A stretch of 38,074 bases of DNA from SG8-41 sp035259205 (GCA_035259205.1 DATFWO010000011.1:1-38074); one strand, 5' to 3'. Positions 1-10,617 are shown, counted from the first letter of the stretch. The notes: generated by a model not told the origin, from the letters alone. A program made the numbers and translations.

Positions 1-5
1 CGCTC

Positions 6-80
6 TCAACCGACGCGGTGGTTAGCTTCGCGAAGATACCGCGACAGATCGTCCTTGATCTCCGCCAAAGGTACTTTCTT
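6..80 (-). pseudogene. Remnant of a Phd/YefM-type antitoxin gene
   Basis: In the frame ending at the stop in 6-8, about 24 residues (KKVPLAEIKDDLSRYLREAN...) match the N-terminal DNA-binding segment typical of Phd/YefM antitoxins. Intact members have about 80-90 residues, so most of the protein is missing. No ATG stands directly before the KKVPLAEIK segment, so the start also seems lost. The toxin-like remnant lies immediately upstream on the same strand, the usual toxin-then-antitoxin arrangement for this RelE/Phd pairing. A decayed toxin-antitoxin module is the simplest reading. The family match is from memory. Confidence 0.45.
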
Positions 81-163
81 CCCTTCGCCAGCACCTCGAC
101 CCGGTCCTCTGTCACAGCCTGGAACACCCGCACGTCGCCGACCCGAAGGCGATACGAGGCATC
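80..163 (-). pseudogene. Remnant of a RelE/ParE-type toxin gene
   Basis: About 28 residues in this frame (YRLRVGDVRVF...TEDRVEVLAKG) resemble the C-terminal half of RelE toxins, which typically read YRLRVGDYRVxY...DRVxVLxV. A stop codon at 164-166 lies directly before the segment, and no N-terminal half is visible upstream in any frame. The fragment therefore cannot be a working toxin. It leads directly into the antitoxin-like remnant in another frame. Toxin-antitoxin genes are common passengers of integron cassettes and islands, which suits the attC sites 1-2 kb away. Confidence 0.42.
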
Positions 164-189
164 TCAGCCGCGAGCGGCAAACTCGACGT

Positions 190-744
190 TCAATGCACCA
201 CAATGTTTCCGCCGCTCGTCGGCCGCAGCGGCCCGGTAGCCAGCCATTTCTCGCGAAGCAGCTCGGGCGCCTTTCGGTTCGGAAAGATCACTCGATCGCC
301 AGACAGCGCGGCATGGCAAGGCGTCTCCGCCAGACGATCCTCGATGACCGTAAGGGCGCGGGCAGTCCACCGCCCCGGCTCAAGGTAGTATGGAACGGCC
401 TTGGCGAAGTCGACCATGATACCCAGCACCGACCGATCGACCGTCGGCGCGACCGCGACCCCGTGCATCGCGCGTCGCTCGGCCGCGATGGCGCGATTCT
501 CGATGCCGCACCGTCGAAGCCGCGATTCGACCAATGCCCCCAGCCGGTCCGGCAGCCCCCGAACATCGCGTGCCGGCAGCAGCATAGGGAGGAGCGAAGC
601 TGAACTCACCACGAGAAGAAGCGGCTGGCGATCAATGACGATTCGGTTGACATACCAGTCACCAAGTGCGGTGTCGCTTCGAGCAGAGACAGCCGCCGTG
701 GGAAGGAGCGAGCGGAGCTTTCGTGTTGGCCGGAGTATCACCAT
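190..744 (-). CDS. DUF6933-like conserved protein
   Basis: Predicted soluble protein of 184 residues with no signal peptide. Its opening (MVILRPTRKLRSLLP), the central ALGDWYVNRIVIDRQPLLL segment, the VDRSVLGIMVDFAKAVPYYL segment and the closing FPNRKAPELLREKWL segment resemble proteins grouped as DUF6933. They have no known biochemical role; the family name is from memory. The ATG lies 17 bp after the stop of the membrane-protein gene at 762-1136, so the two are probably cotranscribed. Both are in the same orientation as the attC-flanked genes upstream, so this gene could belong to the last cassette of that array. No attC is visible after it. Confidence 0.7.
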   Translation of the reverse strand: MVILRPTRKLRSLLPTAAVSARSDTALGDWYVNRIVIDRQPLLLVVSSASLLPMLLPARDVRGLPDRLGALVESRLRRCGIENRAIAAERRAMHGVAVAPTVDRSVLGIMVDFAKAVPYYLEPGRWTARALTVIEDRLAETPCHAALSGDRVIFPNRKAPELLREKWLATGPLRPTSGGNIVVH

Positions 745-761
745 TGCCGGTCAATGCGTGC

Positions 762-1136
762 TTACGCCACTGGCTCACGTTTGATGAACAGCACCCAGGC
801 GAAACCGACGACCAGTGCAGACTCCACCGCAACGGGCCACCATGCGTTCAGTCCCAGCGCCAGGGCGCCGTAAAGGCTGAGGGCGTCTGTGAGCACCCAG
901 CAAACAAGTGAGCCAACCAGGATCGCGCGTAGCGCTTGAGTATGTGACGCATTGCGCGCCAGCCACGAGATCATCATGAGTCCCAGCATGAATGCCCCGT
1001 AACGGCGACCCATGTATTGGTCGGTGTCCGGAACGATGGCCCAATACTTATAGAACACCCCGGGCACGATCAGCCACCCCGAGCCGAAAATGCCAAAGGC
1101 CGCTGCGCTGGCGGTCAATACGTGCTTGCTGTTCAT
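762..1136 (-). CDS. Small integral membrane protein
   Basis: This 124-residue protein has about four hydrophobic segments, near residues 8-30, 45-62, 70-90 and 98-118, and ends in a short basic tail (KREPV). I do not recognise a named family; it resembles small four-helix membrane proteins of unknown function. It is the first gene after the attC site at 1268-1357 in the cassette reading direction. About 130 bp lie between the attC core and its ATG, more than in a compact cassette, leaving room for its own promoter. The next gene (DUF6933-like) starts 17 bp after its stop. Confidence 0.6.
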   Translation of the reverse strand: MNSKHVLTASAAAFGIFGSGWLIVPGVFYKYWAIVPDTDQYMGRRYGAFMLGLMMISWLARNASHTQALRAILVGSLVCWVLTDALSLYGALALGLNAWWPVAVESALVVGFAWVLFIKREPVA

Positions 1137-1267
1137 GGTCCTCCCAACTAAGGCTGTGAAGCGTGGACCCGGCGTTGCTCTTGTCCGCGTTTCGGGTCAT
1201 GTATTCGCGAAACCAACGGCTCCTGACGACGAGAAAGCAAAGCGATAGAGACAGCGGTGCCAGGACC

Positions 1268-1357
1268 ACCCAACGTTCGCGGCCACCGGGCCGACGAGAT
1301 GAAGGATGCCACAAGGAGCGCTGCGTCAGAGGCTCCGGGTGGGCCGCACTGTTAGGT
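1268..1357 (-). mobile_element. attC: Integron attC recombination site, second in the array
   Basis: Read on the minus strand, the site opens with an R'' box ACCTAAC (1351-1357) and closes with an R' box GTTGGGT (1268-1274), both fitting the RYYYAAC/GTTRRRY consensus. Inside them, 1331-1350 and 1276-1292 are imperfect inverted repeats: GCGGCC-ACC-GG-GCC pairs on both arms, with three unpaired bases on one arm. Such extrahelical bases are the hallmark of attC. Total length is 90 bp. The stop codon of the DUF3995 gene (1352-1354) sits inside R'', as is common for cassette genes. Confidence 0.8.
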
Positions 1358-1780
1358 GCCATTGCGCAAAGCAACCAAGGCGACTCCAACAGCGAGCAGC
1401 AGGCAAAGCGGTGAATAGAGAACGGTGTCAAGCCTCGCAAACTCGCTACCACGCACGCGCTTAAAGAACCCAACGTACCTGAACTCTCCGATCGCACGCC
1501 CAAGCAGACCCAAGGCGAGAGCGTACGATAACCACGACAGCGCCGTCGAAGGCAGACCTACGGAGAGGATGCCAGCCGTGCTCGCTACCAGGCCTGCAAA
1601 GAGAAGCAGGACCACACCAACCGCCGCCGTGGCCTTGCGAGATGGAATAAACAGCGGACGCCCGTCACGGCTAGGCACAGCTACGGACACCCAGGAAACG
1701 GGACGAAGTGCCATAACGAAGTGCCAGAGCGCAATCACGACGAAAGCAAAGCACACAAGCGTCGCAAGCGACGTGTTCAT
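1352..1780 (-). CDS. DUF3995-family membrane protein, integron cassette gene
   Basis: The protein has 142 residues and four hydrophobic segments. Its second half (LLGRAIGEFRYVGFFKRVRG, then FARLDTVLYSPLCL) matches the conserved core of DUF3995 membrane proteins, whose function is unknown. The ATG at 1780 begins only a few bases after the R' core of the attC at 1784-1840. The stop lies within the R'' box of the next attC. The gene thus fills one complete cassette, and this tight packing is itself good evidence for the start. No promoter is apparent; cassette genes usually depend on an upstream promoter. Confidence 0.8.
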   Translation of the reverse strand: MNTSLATLVCFAFVVIALWHFVMALRPVSWVSVAVPSRDGRPLFIPSRKATAAVGVVLLLFAGLVASTAGILSVGLPSTALSWLSYALALGLLGRAIGEFRYVGFFKRVRGSEFARLDTVLYSPLCLLLAVGVALVALRNGT

Positions 1781-1783
1781 GGC

Positions 1784-1840
1784 GCCTAACGAGTCCGCGT
1801 GAAGTGCGCGACAGCGTCACTTTCGACGCGGGGGTTAGGG
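1784..1840 (-). mobile_element. attC: Integron attC recombination site, first in the array
   Basis: On the minus strand the site runs from an R'' box CCCTAAC (1834-1840) to an R' box GTTAGGC (1784-1790). The arms just inside pair as CCGCGT-GAA-GTG, with two extrahelical bases on one arm (CCGCGTCGAAAGTG against CACTTCACGCGG), around a central loop of about 11 bases. The length of 57 bp is typical of short attC sites. The next cassette gene starts four bases after R', and the previous gene stops eight bases before R''. Confidence 0.87.
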
Positions 1841-1847
1841 GTCGAAC

Positions 1848-2246
1848 TCATTCGCACCCAGCATGCGCAGGTAGGCCGTGAATGGTCTGCCATGCAATCA
1901 ACACTGGTATAGGCATCGGCAAGGCAACGGAAAACCACCAACCCATTCGATAGGCGATTGCACGGTACGTGCCAATGTACACGTTTGGAATGAGTGCTTC
2001 CAGGACAGGCCCCAGGTAATAGCACAAGTTCGCGGCACCCAATGCAAGAATCCCGGCGACTGATTGCACCAGTAGCGCAAAACCCGACAATTCCGCGCAA
2101 CGATTTGGATCAGGGAACGCTACGATGAGGCACAGAGATATCGCCGCAGCTGCACACATCGAGATCAGCAGCGCCATGTTGTAGCGTGCGCGTCGGGAAT
2201 CCCACCAACTGAGTGCAGACGCTTCTGTGACTACCGAAGGCGCCAT
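1848..2246 (-). CDS. Hypothetical membrane protein, integron cassette gene
   Basis: The product is about 132 residues with roughly four hydrophobic stretches, near residues 22-45, 55-75, 78-92 and 105-125. I do not recognise a family. An ATG at 2264 would add six residues, but it straddles the attC-type core GTTAGGG (2256-2262), so its first bases would come from the neighbouring element. I therefore prefer the ATG at 2246. The stop is eight bases from the attC at 1784-1840, so the gene fills one cassette. Confidence 0.58.
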   Translation of the reverse strand: MAPSVVTEASALSWWDSRRARYNMALLISMCAAAAISLCLIVAFPDPNRCAELSGFALLVQSVAGILALGAANLCYYLGPVLEALIPNVYIGTYRAIAYRMGWWFSVALPMPIPVLIAWQTIHGLPAHAGCE

Positions 2247-2255
2247 CCCTTCGAC

Positions 2256-2262
2256 CCCTAAC
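2256..2262 (-). other. attC- or attI-type R' core at the upstream array boundary
   Basis: On the minus strand this is GTTAGGG, close to the GTTRRRY integrase core, placed just before the first cassette gene exactly as the cores at 1784-1790 and 1268-1274 precede theirs. Upstream, 2286-2320 holds an imperfect hairpin (AATTCACGGCC paired with GGCCGAATT). Its arms do not sit next to the core as in a normal attC. It may be a degraded attC, the array end or a simple attI-like site. A transcription terminator is less likely, since no T-tract follows the stem. Confidence 0.45.
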
Positions 2263-2373
2263 ATGAAATAGAAACCCTAAAAGGCGAATGCAATTCGGCC
2301 TTTTTCAACTGGCCGTGAATTCAAGGCGTTGAAGGACAGTATCGGCAGGCGGCGATTGTCAGCGCCTGTAGAG

Positions 2374-3945
2374 CTACTCCGCGCCGTTCCACGGCGCGAG
2401 CGCAGCGGCGTTGCGTCCCGCGATGCGTCCGGTCACGAAGCACTCGGAGATGTTCCCGCCGGACAAGTACAGGTGACCGAACGAGCTGCCCAATTCGCCG
2501 GCGGCATAGAGCCGGGGGATAGGCTGCCCATAGACGTCGATGATCCTGCTCTGCGCGTCGTGCACCGGGCCGCCCTGGGTGTTGGAGACCGTCGCCCACA
2601 CCGGCGCGCCGTAGAAAGGCGGAGTCCGTATCGGTCTCATGGTGCCGCCGGGGCGGCCGAAATCCTCGTCTGCGCCGCGGGCGCACTGGTCGTTCCAGCG
2701 CCCGATGGCGCCGACCATGGCTTCCGGATCCAGTCCGAGGTCCAGGGAAAGGCCTTCCAGGGTGTCGGCACGCTTGAGTATGCCGAGCCCGACCTCCTTC
2801 AGGTTGTCCTCGCTCCAGTCGTAGCGCACGCCTCGGTCGTTGGAAGTGGCCTTGCCGAGCGGGTACATCCTGCGCCCTTCCTCGTCGCACACCATGAACG
2901 CGGGGTTGCGGGGAAAGCGCTGGCGCACAGGATCGTAATGCTGCATGGGGCGCACCGCGGTGTCCTGGGTGTAGGGCTGGTACTCGGACATGAAGCGCCC
3001 CCCATCCTGGTCGAGCAGTATCCACGCCATCTTCAGCCGCGCCTTCGCCTCCTCGCCGGGGAACCAGTCGGGAAAACGCTTGAGCCGAATCGCGTAGGGA
3101 TACGCGGGATCGCTGTGCCGGAATCCGTACGCGCCGTGGATGTGCCACATGTGCCACAACGCAGCGCCGAGATCCTGCGCCATGCGAATGCCATCGCCGC
3201 TGTTGGTGCGCGCCGCCGCGTTGAGCACGGGCTTGCCTTCGAGGAACTGCGCTTTCATTTCGGCGCTGCCCTCGAAACCGCCGCACGCGAGCACCACGCC
3301 CCGTCGCGCTGCTATCGTTCGTTGAGCGCCGTTCGTAGCGGCAGTCACTCCTCGCACTTCGCGCGTATGCGGGTCGGCGACGAGCCGCAGCGCGGGCGTG
3401 GCGAGCCGGATTTCCACGCCGCGCGCAACCAGGCTGTCGTGGATGATCTTGAAGAGCCTGGGACCGCCCGGCGCGCCGTTGGCCCACGGATACTCGGTCG
3501 CCGCATCGAATCCCGGGACGTCCGCCACCGTCGTGTGGTAGAAAGCGCCGGTCCCGGGAAAGGGGTAATTGGCGCTGACTCGCCGGCGGTAAGGGTCGTC
3601 CCCGCCCCTGGCGCTCTCCTCGACTGAGGTGCTGATCGTGGCGCGGTTGACTTGGGCGAGCTCGCGCACGAAGGCTTCGACCTCGCACATGCCGCGGGCG
3701 AGCGCCTGCAGCACGTCGTCGGGCGTGCGCCCGTCGTTGGTGGCCTTGAGGTAGGAGAACGCCTCGTCGGCATCGCGGGCGCTCCTGACCGCCCCGTAGG
3801 AACAGATCGAGAGCCCGCCGGGCACCTCGGATTTTTCGATGAGCAAGGTCCGCGCGCCCGCGTCGGCAGCGGCGATCGCCGCGATACCGCCGCCAAGACC
3901 GAAGCCCGCGACGACGACGTCGAAGGTCTCGTCGAACAGTTTCAT
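2374..3945 (-). CDS. FAD-dependent oxidoreductase, fumarate reductase/ketosteroid dehydrogenase type
   Basis: This 523-residue flavoprotein belongs to the FAD_binding_2 group (fumarate reductase flavoprotein, 3-ketosteroid dehydrogenases). The N-terminus has the dinucleotide-binding GFGLGGG at residues 14-20 and the ribose-binding acid in LIEKSEVPGG. The C-terminus has the second FAD contact (RLYAAGELGSSFGHLYLSGG). The substrate cannot be told. There is no Tat or Sec signal, so it should act in the cytoplasm. I chose the ATG at 3945, right before the beta strand that opens the FAD fold; an upstream extension to 4104 would overlap the yceH gene. It is followed by yceH with a 49-bp gap, without clear functional linkage. 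Confidence 0.85.
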   Translation of the reverse strand: MKLFDETFDVVVAGFGLGGGIAAIAAADAGARTLLIEKSEVPGGLSICSYGAVRSARDADEAFSYLKATNDGRTPDDVLQALARGMCEVEAFVRELAQVNRATISTSVEESARGGDDPYRRRVSANYPFPGTGAFYHTTVADVPGFDAATEYPWANGAPGGPRLFKIIHDSLVARGVEIRLATPALRLVADPHTREVRGVTAATNGAQRTIAARRGVVLACGGFEGSAEMKAQFLEGKPVLNAAARTNSGDGIRMAQDLGAALWHMWHIHGAYGFRHSDPAYPYAIRLKRFPDWFPGEEAKARLKMAWILLDQDGGRFMSEYQPYTQDTAVRPMQHYDPVRQRFPRNPAFMVCDEEGRRMYPLGKATSNDRGVRYDWSEDNLKEVGLGILKRADTLEGLSLDLGLDPEAMVGAIGRWNDQCARGADEDFGRPGGTMRPIRTPPFYGAPVWATVSNTQGGPVHDAQSRIIDVYGQPIPRLYAAGELGSSFGHLYLSGGNISECFVTGRIAGRNAAALAPWNGAE

Positions 3946-3994
3946 GGCCGGGGCGCGACGACTGTAGCTTGGCGGATGACGTGGCAGCAGCCGC

Positions 3995-4651
3995 TCATCG
4001 ATCGCCTCCCGCGCGCGCCGCAGCGACCAGGGCTTGCAGCTCCGCCACGGCAGCTTCAAGCGCCTGCACGCGGACTTTGAGGGCGGCGAGCTCGCCCGCT
4101 TCATCGCTGCGGGAGGGTGGAGGTAGCGTTTCCGGCTCGAGTGCCGGGGCGCCGCACAGGAGGTGCGCCCAGCGGTTCTCCCGGGCGCCGGGCTGGCGTG
4201 TCAGCTCCACGACGAGGGCGCCTGTCGCCCGGCCTGCAACCTCATGCAGGAAACCTTCCACCGCGGAGATATCGGCGAACTTGTGCAGCCGGTCGCAGTT
4301 GATGCGAAGCTCGCCGGCGGTCTGCGGTCCCCGCAGCATCAGCACTGCGAGCAGCGCGGTCGACTGGGGCGGCACCTGCAGCACCCGCTCCATGTTGTGG
4401 GCGTAGCGAAGCGCCCGTCCGCCGCTCGACTCGATCGCCAGGGTCATGCTCCGGAGCGTATCCAGGGCCTGTTGAGCCTGCGCGTCGCTCACCTCCATCA
4501 CCGGGTCGCGGCTCGTCTTTTGGTTGCAGCCGGCGACGAGAGCGTTGAGCGTCAAGGGATAGGTGTCCGGGACCGTGCGCTGCTTTTCAGCAAGCACGCC
4601 CAGCACGCGCGCTTCGACGGGAGTAAGGCGAGGAATGGAAGCGTCGGGCAT
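3995..4651 (-). CDS. yceH: YceH/UPF0502 family protein
   Basis: At 218 residues, it matches the DUF480/YceH family. The opening LTPVEARVLGVLAEKQRTVPDTYPL segment, the NQKTSRDPV segment and the VLMLRGPQTAGELR winged-helix segment are all family signatures. Two winged-helix domains occupy roughly residues 8-90 and 95-175. A coiled coil rich in Ala, Glu and Leu forms the last 35 residues. The molecular function is unknown. It is a compact single gene between the flavoprotein and glgP genes, all on the minus strand. Confidence 0.93.
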   Translation of the reverse strand: MPDASIPRLTPVEARVLGVLAEKQRTVPDTYPLTLNALVAGCNQKTSRDPVMEVSDAQAQQALDTLRSMTLAIESSGGRALRYAHNMERVLQVPPQSTALLAVLMLRGPQTAGELRINCDRLHKFADISAVEGFLHEVAGRATGALVVELTRQPGARENRWAHLLCGAPALEPETLPPPSRSDEAGELAALKVRVQALEAAVAELQALVAAARAGGDR

Positions 4652-4695
4652 GAAACTGCGTTTATCTGCGGCTCAATAAGTTCTTGCTATCGCCT

Positions 4696-7206
<2,511 letters not shown>

Positions 7207-7281
7207 GGCTGTACGACTCCCTTCCCAAACACGCTGCGCTGCGCGGCAGCCCCGCGGTGAATCCGCCCGCGGCTCCTCCGT

Positions 7282-8280
7282 TCAGTAACCGTGGCGAGGA
7301 TCGACCCGGCTCTGCAGCCGCTTCCCCTTCAGGAACCGTGCCAGGTTTCCGAACCACAGATCGAGCGTGATCTCATTGTAGCGCTCGCTGTCGTCGCAGG
7401 AGACGTGGGGCGTGATGATGAGATTCGGCACCGCCCATAACGGGGATTCCGCGGGCAGCGGTTCAGGCTCGACCACGTCGAGGACGGCGCCGGCGAGCTC
7501 GCTGCGCTCGAGCTTGGCGGAAAGCGCTGCGTAGTCTACGACCGCCGCGCGGGCGATGTTGATCACTCCCGCGCCGGGCTTCAGCAGGTCGAGCCGCGCG
7601 CCGTCGAGCAGGTGGCGCGTTTCCGGCGTGAGCGGCGTCGCCATGACGACGTAGTCGGCCGTAGGCAGGAGGGCATCGAGCCTGGTAACGCTGTGGATTT
7701 TGTCCGCCTCGCGTATCTTCGCGCCGGTCCGGCTCACGCCGATCACTTTCAGCCCGAGCTGTCTTGCGGCGCGCGCCGCGGCCCGCCCCAAGTCGCCCAA
7801 ACCGACGATGAGCGCGGTCTTCCCCGCGATGTTAGGTGAATGAAGCTGCTCCCAACGGCGCGCATGCTGGTTCGCGATGATTTCGGGCATGCGGATGTTG
7901 AGCAGGACGTAGGCCATGCGCATGTACTGCTCGGCCTTTACGCCGTGGGCACCGCGGTTGTTGGTGAACGCGACTCGAGGCGGCAGCCAGTCGAGCGGCA
8001 GCTGGAGATCGACGCCGGCGGAGGTGGAATGAATCCACCTCAGTCTGGGCGCGCGTTCGGACAGCCGCTCGCGATGTTCCGGGACTCCAATGACGATCAC
8101 CGCTTCCGCGAGCGCGTGCTCCAGGATCTCGCCGTCCCAGCCGATGCTCGCTTCGAGCCGCTTTGCCAGCGCGGGGTGCCGGGCGCAGGCCGCCTGCCAT
8201 TGTTCGGGAGTGATCTGGAACAGGGCGGCCTTGACGTGCGTGTTCTCGATGTGAACACGCAATTTTCCGGAACGAGTCAC
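7282..8280 (-). CDS. D-2-hydroxyacid dehydrogenase
   Basis: This NAD(P)-dependent oxidoreductase has about 332 residues. It shows GLGDLGRAAAR, the Rossmann GxGxxG loop, near residue 160, and the catalytic triad of the family: Arg in INIARAAVVD, Glu in VVEPEPLP and His in ITPHVS. The GTG at 8280 overlaps the stop of the UbiD-like gene as GTGA, which implies translational coupling. No Shine-Dalgarno is properly spaced for it. A TTG seven codons in (LRVHIENTH) is a possible alternative. Being coupled to a UbiD-type decarboxylase suggests a role in the same acid pathway; the substrate is unknown. Confidence 0.88.
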   Translation of the reverse strand: MTRSGKLRVHIENTHVKAALFQITPEQWQAACARHPALAKRLEASIGWDGEILEHALAEAVIVIGVPEHRERLSERAPRLRWIHSTSAGVDLQLPLDWLPPRVAFTNNRGAHGVKAEQYMRMAYVLLNIRMPEIIANQHARRWEQLHSPNIAGKTALIVGLGDLGRAAARAARQLGLKVIGVSRTGAKIREADKIHSVTRLDALLPTADYVVMATPLTPETRHLLDGARLDLLKPGAGVINIARAAVVDYAALSAKLERSELAGAVLDVVEPEPLPAESPLWAVPNLIITPHVSCDDSERYNEITLDLWFGNLARFLKGKRLQSRVDPRHGY

Positions 8281-9911
8281 TCCTTAAGTCCGGCAGGCGG
8301 TTTGGCGGCAAAGGCGGATTGGCGCAGACAGAGCCGCCCGCGCGGATCCTGCCAGAGCTTTCCTTCGGCATGCAAGCGGCCAATGGCGCGAGCGACGGCT
8401 GTGAATTCGTAGCCGCCGAACTGCTCCGCGACCTCCTGGTAGTACTTGGGCGTGGCTTCGATCGCCCGCACGATCTCGCCGGCGAGACGCGCGACGAGGG
8501 CCTCGTCATGGCCGGCCGTCTGCGGCTGGCGATCCGCCTTGCCCTTGACGTAATCGCCGACCTTCGCGCGGTCGGCGTACGCGTATGCGATGCGCTCGAA
8601 GCGCTCGCGCGGTATGCCCTCGCCGATCGTCGCGTCGATGCCGACCTTGGCCCCGGTCGGCACCACGCCCGGGAGCGTCACTGCGAGACTGGGGTCGAGC
8701 GGCTTGGCGCGAGCCCCTGGGATGACGATCACGTCGCGGTCGCCCTGCACGCGGGTCGCGATCGCCCACTCGACGTCGGTGGGATTGAACACGTCGATGT
8801 CCTCGTCCACTACGACGACGTGCTTGAGATCCATCACTGAGAGCGCTGCGAGCAGCGCGTTCTTGCCTTCGCCCGCCTGCTTGCGGATCGAGATCACGGC
8901 GTGCCAGAAAGCGCAGCCGCCCAGGGTCACGTTGATGTCCTTGACCTGCACGCCGGCCGTCTTCAGCGCGCGCCGGATTGCCGCGTAGCGAGTCGGCGCG
9001 GCAAGCCACGTGTTCTCCCACGGCATGTGCAGCGCGTAGTAAACGGCGTCCCTGCGCATGGAAACCGCGTTCACCTTCACGACCGGGTTCCAATGCAGAC
9101 CGCCCATCAGCCGCGTGAACTCGCCGAAGCGGCCCTCCGGCTGCGTCCATCCGGTCGGCAGGATCTCCGCCTCGAGCACGATTTCCGCGTCGGCAATGCA
9201 GGGGAGATCGATCGTCTCGCATTGCGCGAGCTCGACCGGCGCGCCGCGGATGCCGCCGGCGACCGCCATCTCGTCCACGCCCAGCGGGGCGCGGAACCCC
9301 GACCCCATGATCTCGAACGGATGGGTCCCGATGGAAATCGAGATCGGGCAGGGACGGCCTGCCTCATAGGCACGCTGGGCAAAGAGGCGCATGTTGTTCG
9401 GCGTGACGATGTCGATGCCCGTCAAGTTCCGCTCCTTCACCATGAAGCGGTAGATGCCCGAGTTGATGCCGTGCTCAGGGTCGCGCGCGATCGTGACGCC
9501 CGCCGTAATCATCGGGCCGCCGTCGTAGATGGACGACATCGGGACGGGCAGCCGGAACAAATCCACCTCGGCGCCCGTCTTGACGACCTGCTTGTGCGCC
9601 GCCGTCTCGACGTACTTCGGCGGGATCGGGTGATCGATGCCGCGCTGCAGCTTTTCCTCGATCTCCGAATAGCTCGCGCAGCCCAGGGACATGATCGCCC
9701 GCTCCTGCGAGCGGATGATCCCCGACACGACCGGCATGTCATAGCCGATGACGTCGTGAAAGAGCAGCGCCGTCTGCGACTGGTCGACGAGGGTTGCGAT
9801 GTGGCGGATGTCCACCGGCTGCCGGATGTCCACGAGCTCCCGTGCGGCCCGCAACCGCTCCAGGAACTCCCGGAACGTCTCGTGCTTTGCGTCGAGCCGC
9901 TCCATCTTCAT
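8277..9911 (-). CDS. UbiD-family prenylated-FMN decarboxylase with C-terminal extension
   Basis: UbiD enzymes reversibly decarboxylate aromatic or alpha,beta-unsaturated acids using prenylated FMN. This 544-residue member carries INSGIYRFM near residue 150 (Arg), PEGRFGEFTRLMG near residue 265 (Glu) and the acidic DEDIDVFNPTDVEWA segment near residue 375. The usual UbiD core ends around KVGIDAT (residue 435). About 80 further residues end in a segment (YYQEVAEQFGGYEFTAVARA...) that looks like a small winged helix. The start codon overlaps the ubiX stop by four bases, so the enzyme and its cofactor maker are translationally coupled. General UbiD (ubiquinone) function is less likely given the CoA-ligase and thioesterase neighbours. 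Confidence 0.9.
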   Translation of the reverse strand: MKMERLDAKHETFREFLERLRAARELVDIRQPVDIRHIATLVDQSQTALLFHDVIGYDMPVVSGIIRSQERAIMSLGCASYSEIEEKLQRGIDHPIPPKYVETAAHKQVVKTGAEVDLFRLPVPMSSIYDGGPMITAGVTIARDPEHGINSGIYRFMVKERNLTGIDIVTPNNMRLFAQRAYEAGRPCPISISIGTHPFEIMGSGFRAPLGVDEMAVAGGIRGAPVELAQCETIDLPCIADAEIVLEAEILPTGWTQPEGRFGEFTRLMGGLHWNPVVKVNAVSMRRDAVYYALHMPWENTWLAAPTRYAAIRRALKTAGVQVKDINVTLGGCAFWHAVISIRKQAGEGKNALLAALSVMDLKHVVVVDEDIDVFNPTDVEWAIATRVQGDRDVIVIPGARAKPLDPSLAVTLPGVVPTGAKVGIDATIGEGIPRERFERIAYAYADRAKVGDYVKGKADRQPQTAGHDEALVARLAGEIVRAIEATPKYYQEVAEQFGGYEFTAVARAIGRLHAEGKLWQDPRGRLCLRQSAFAAKPPAGLKE

Positions 9912-10540
9912 TGTGATTTGCCTTCATCCGAGGGGATCGCGCCCTTGATTCCCTGCCAGCGCTTGATGCGATTGTGCTCGACGCCGAAGAGATCGAGCAC
10001 CCGGCCCACGCTGTGGTTCACGAGGTCGTCCACGGTCTTGGCGTGGCTGTAGAAGGCCGGCACGGGCGGAAACACGATGCCGCCCATCTCCGTTACCTGG
10101 GCCATGTTGCGCAGGTGCGCAAGGTTGAGGGGCGCCTCGCGCACGATCAGCACCAGCCGCCGCCGCTCCTTGAGTATCACGTCGGCAGCGCGCGAGACGA
10201 GATTGTCCGAGAAGCCGAGCGCGACGGCGGCCAGCGTCTTCATCGAGCACGGCGCGATCACCATGCCGTGAGTGACGAAGGAGCCGCTCGAGATGGAGGC
10301 GCCCACGTCGCGCACGTTGTGCACCACGTCGGCCAGCTTCGCGAGGTCCTTGCGCGTCAACTTGTGGTCGTACCAGGCGTTGAGCGCTCCGGCGTCGGAG
10401 ACGACGAGGTGAGTCTCCCATCCGCCGATCGCGCGCAGCATCTCGAGGATGCGCACGCCGTAGATCGAGCCCGTGGCGCCGGTCATCGCCACGATCAGCC
10501 GCTTCTTTCGGGCTCCGGAGCTTCTTCTTGAGGATGGCAT
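9908..10540 (-). CDS. ubiX: UbiX-family flavin prenyltransferase
   Basis: The protein has 210 residues. UbiX joins a dimethylallyl group to FMN to make the prenyl-FMN cofactor of UbiD enzymes. The FMN-binding loop VAMTGATGSIYGVRILEML sits near residue 17; APCSMKTLAAVALGFSDNL near residue 95 and LIVREAPLNLAHLRNM near residue 130 are family signatures. It overlaps the UbiD-like gene by four bases (ATGA), so the pair is dedicated. The upstream 128 bp hold a heptad repeat array that starts at the thioesterase stop. A short basic N-terminal tail precedes the fold. Confidence 0.93.
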   Translation of the reverse strand: MPSSRRSSGARKKRLIVAMTGATGSIYGVRILEMLRAIGGWETHLVVSDAGALNAWYDHKLTRKDLAKLADVVHNVRDVGASISSGSFVTHGMVIAPCSMKTLAAVALGFSDNLVSRAADVILKERRRLVLIVREAPLNLAHLRNMAQVTEMGGIVFPPVPAFYSHAKTVDDLVNHSVGRVLDLFGVEHNRIKRWQGIKGAIPSDEGKSQ

Positions 10541-10617
10541 ATTCAGTCCGGCCCCTATGCTATCAAGGAGAAAGGGCGGCTGGCCAACAGCGCGACAGGC
10601 AGGCGTGCCGCAGTACC

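Noticed and set aside
2280..2340. Rho-independent terminator
   Set aside because: The stem is imperfect and no T-run follows on either strand; treated as part of the cassette-array boundary.
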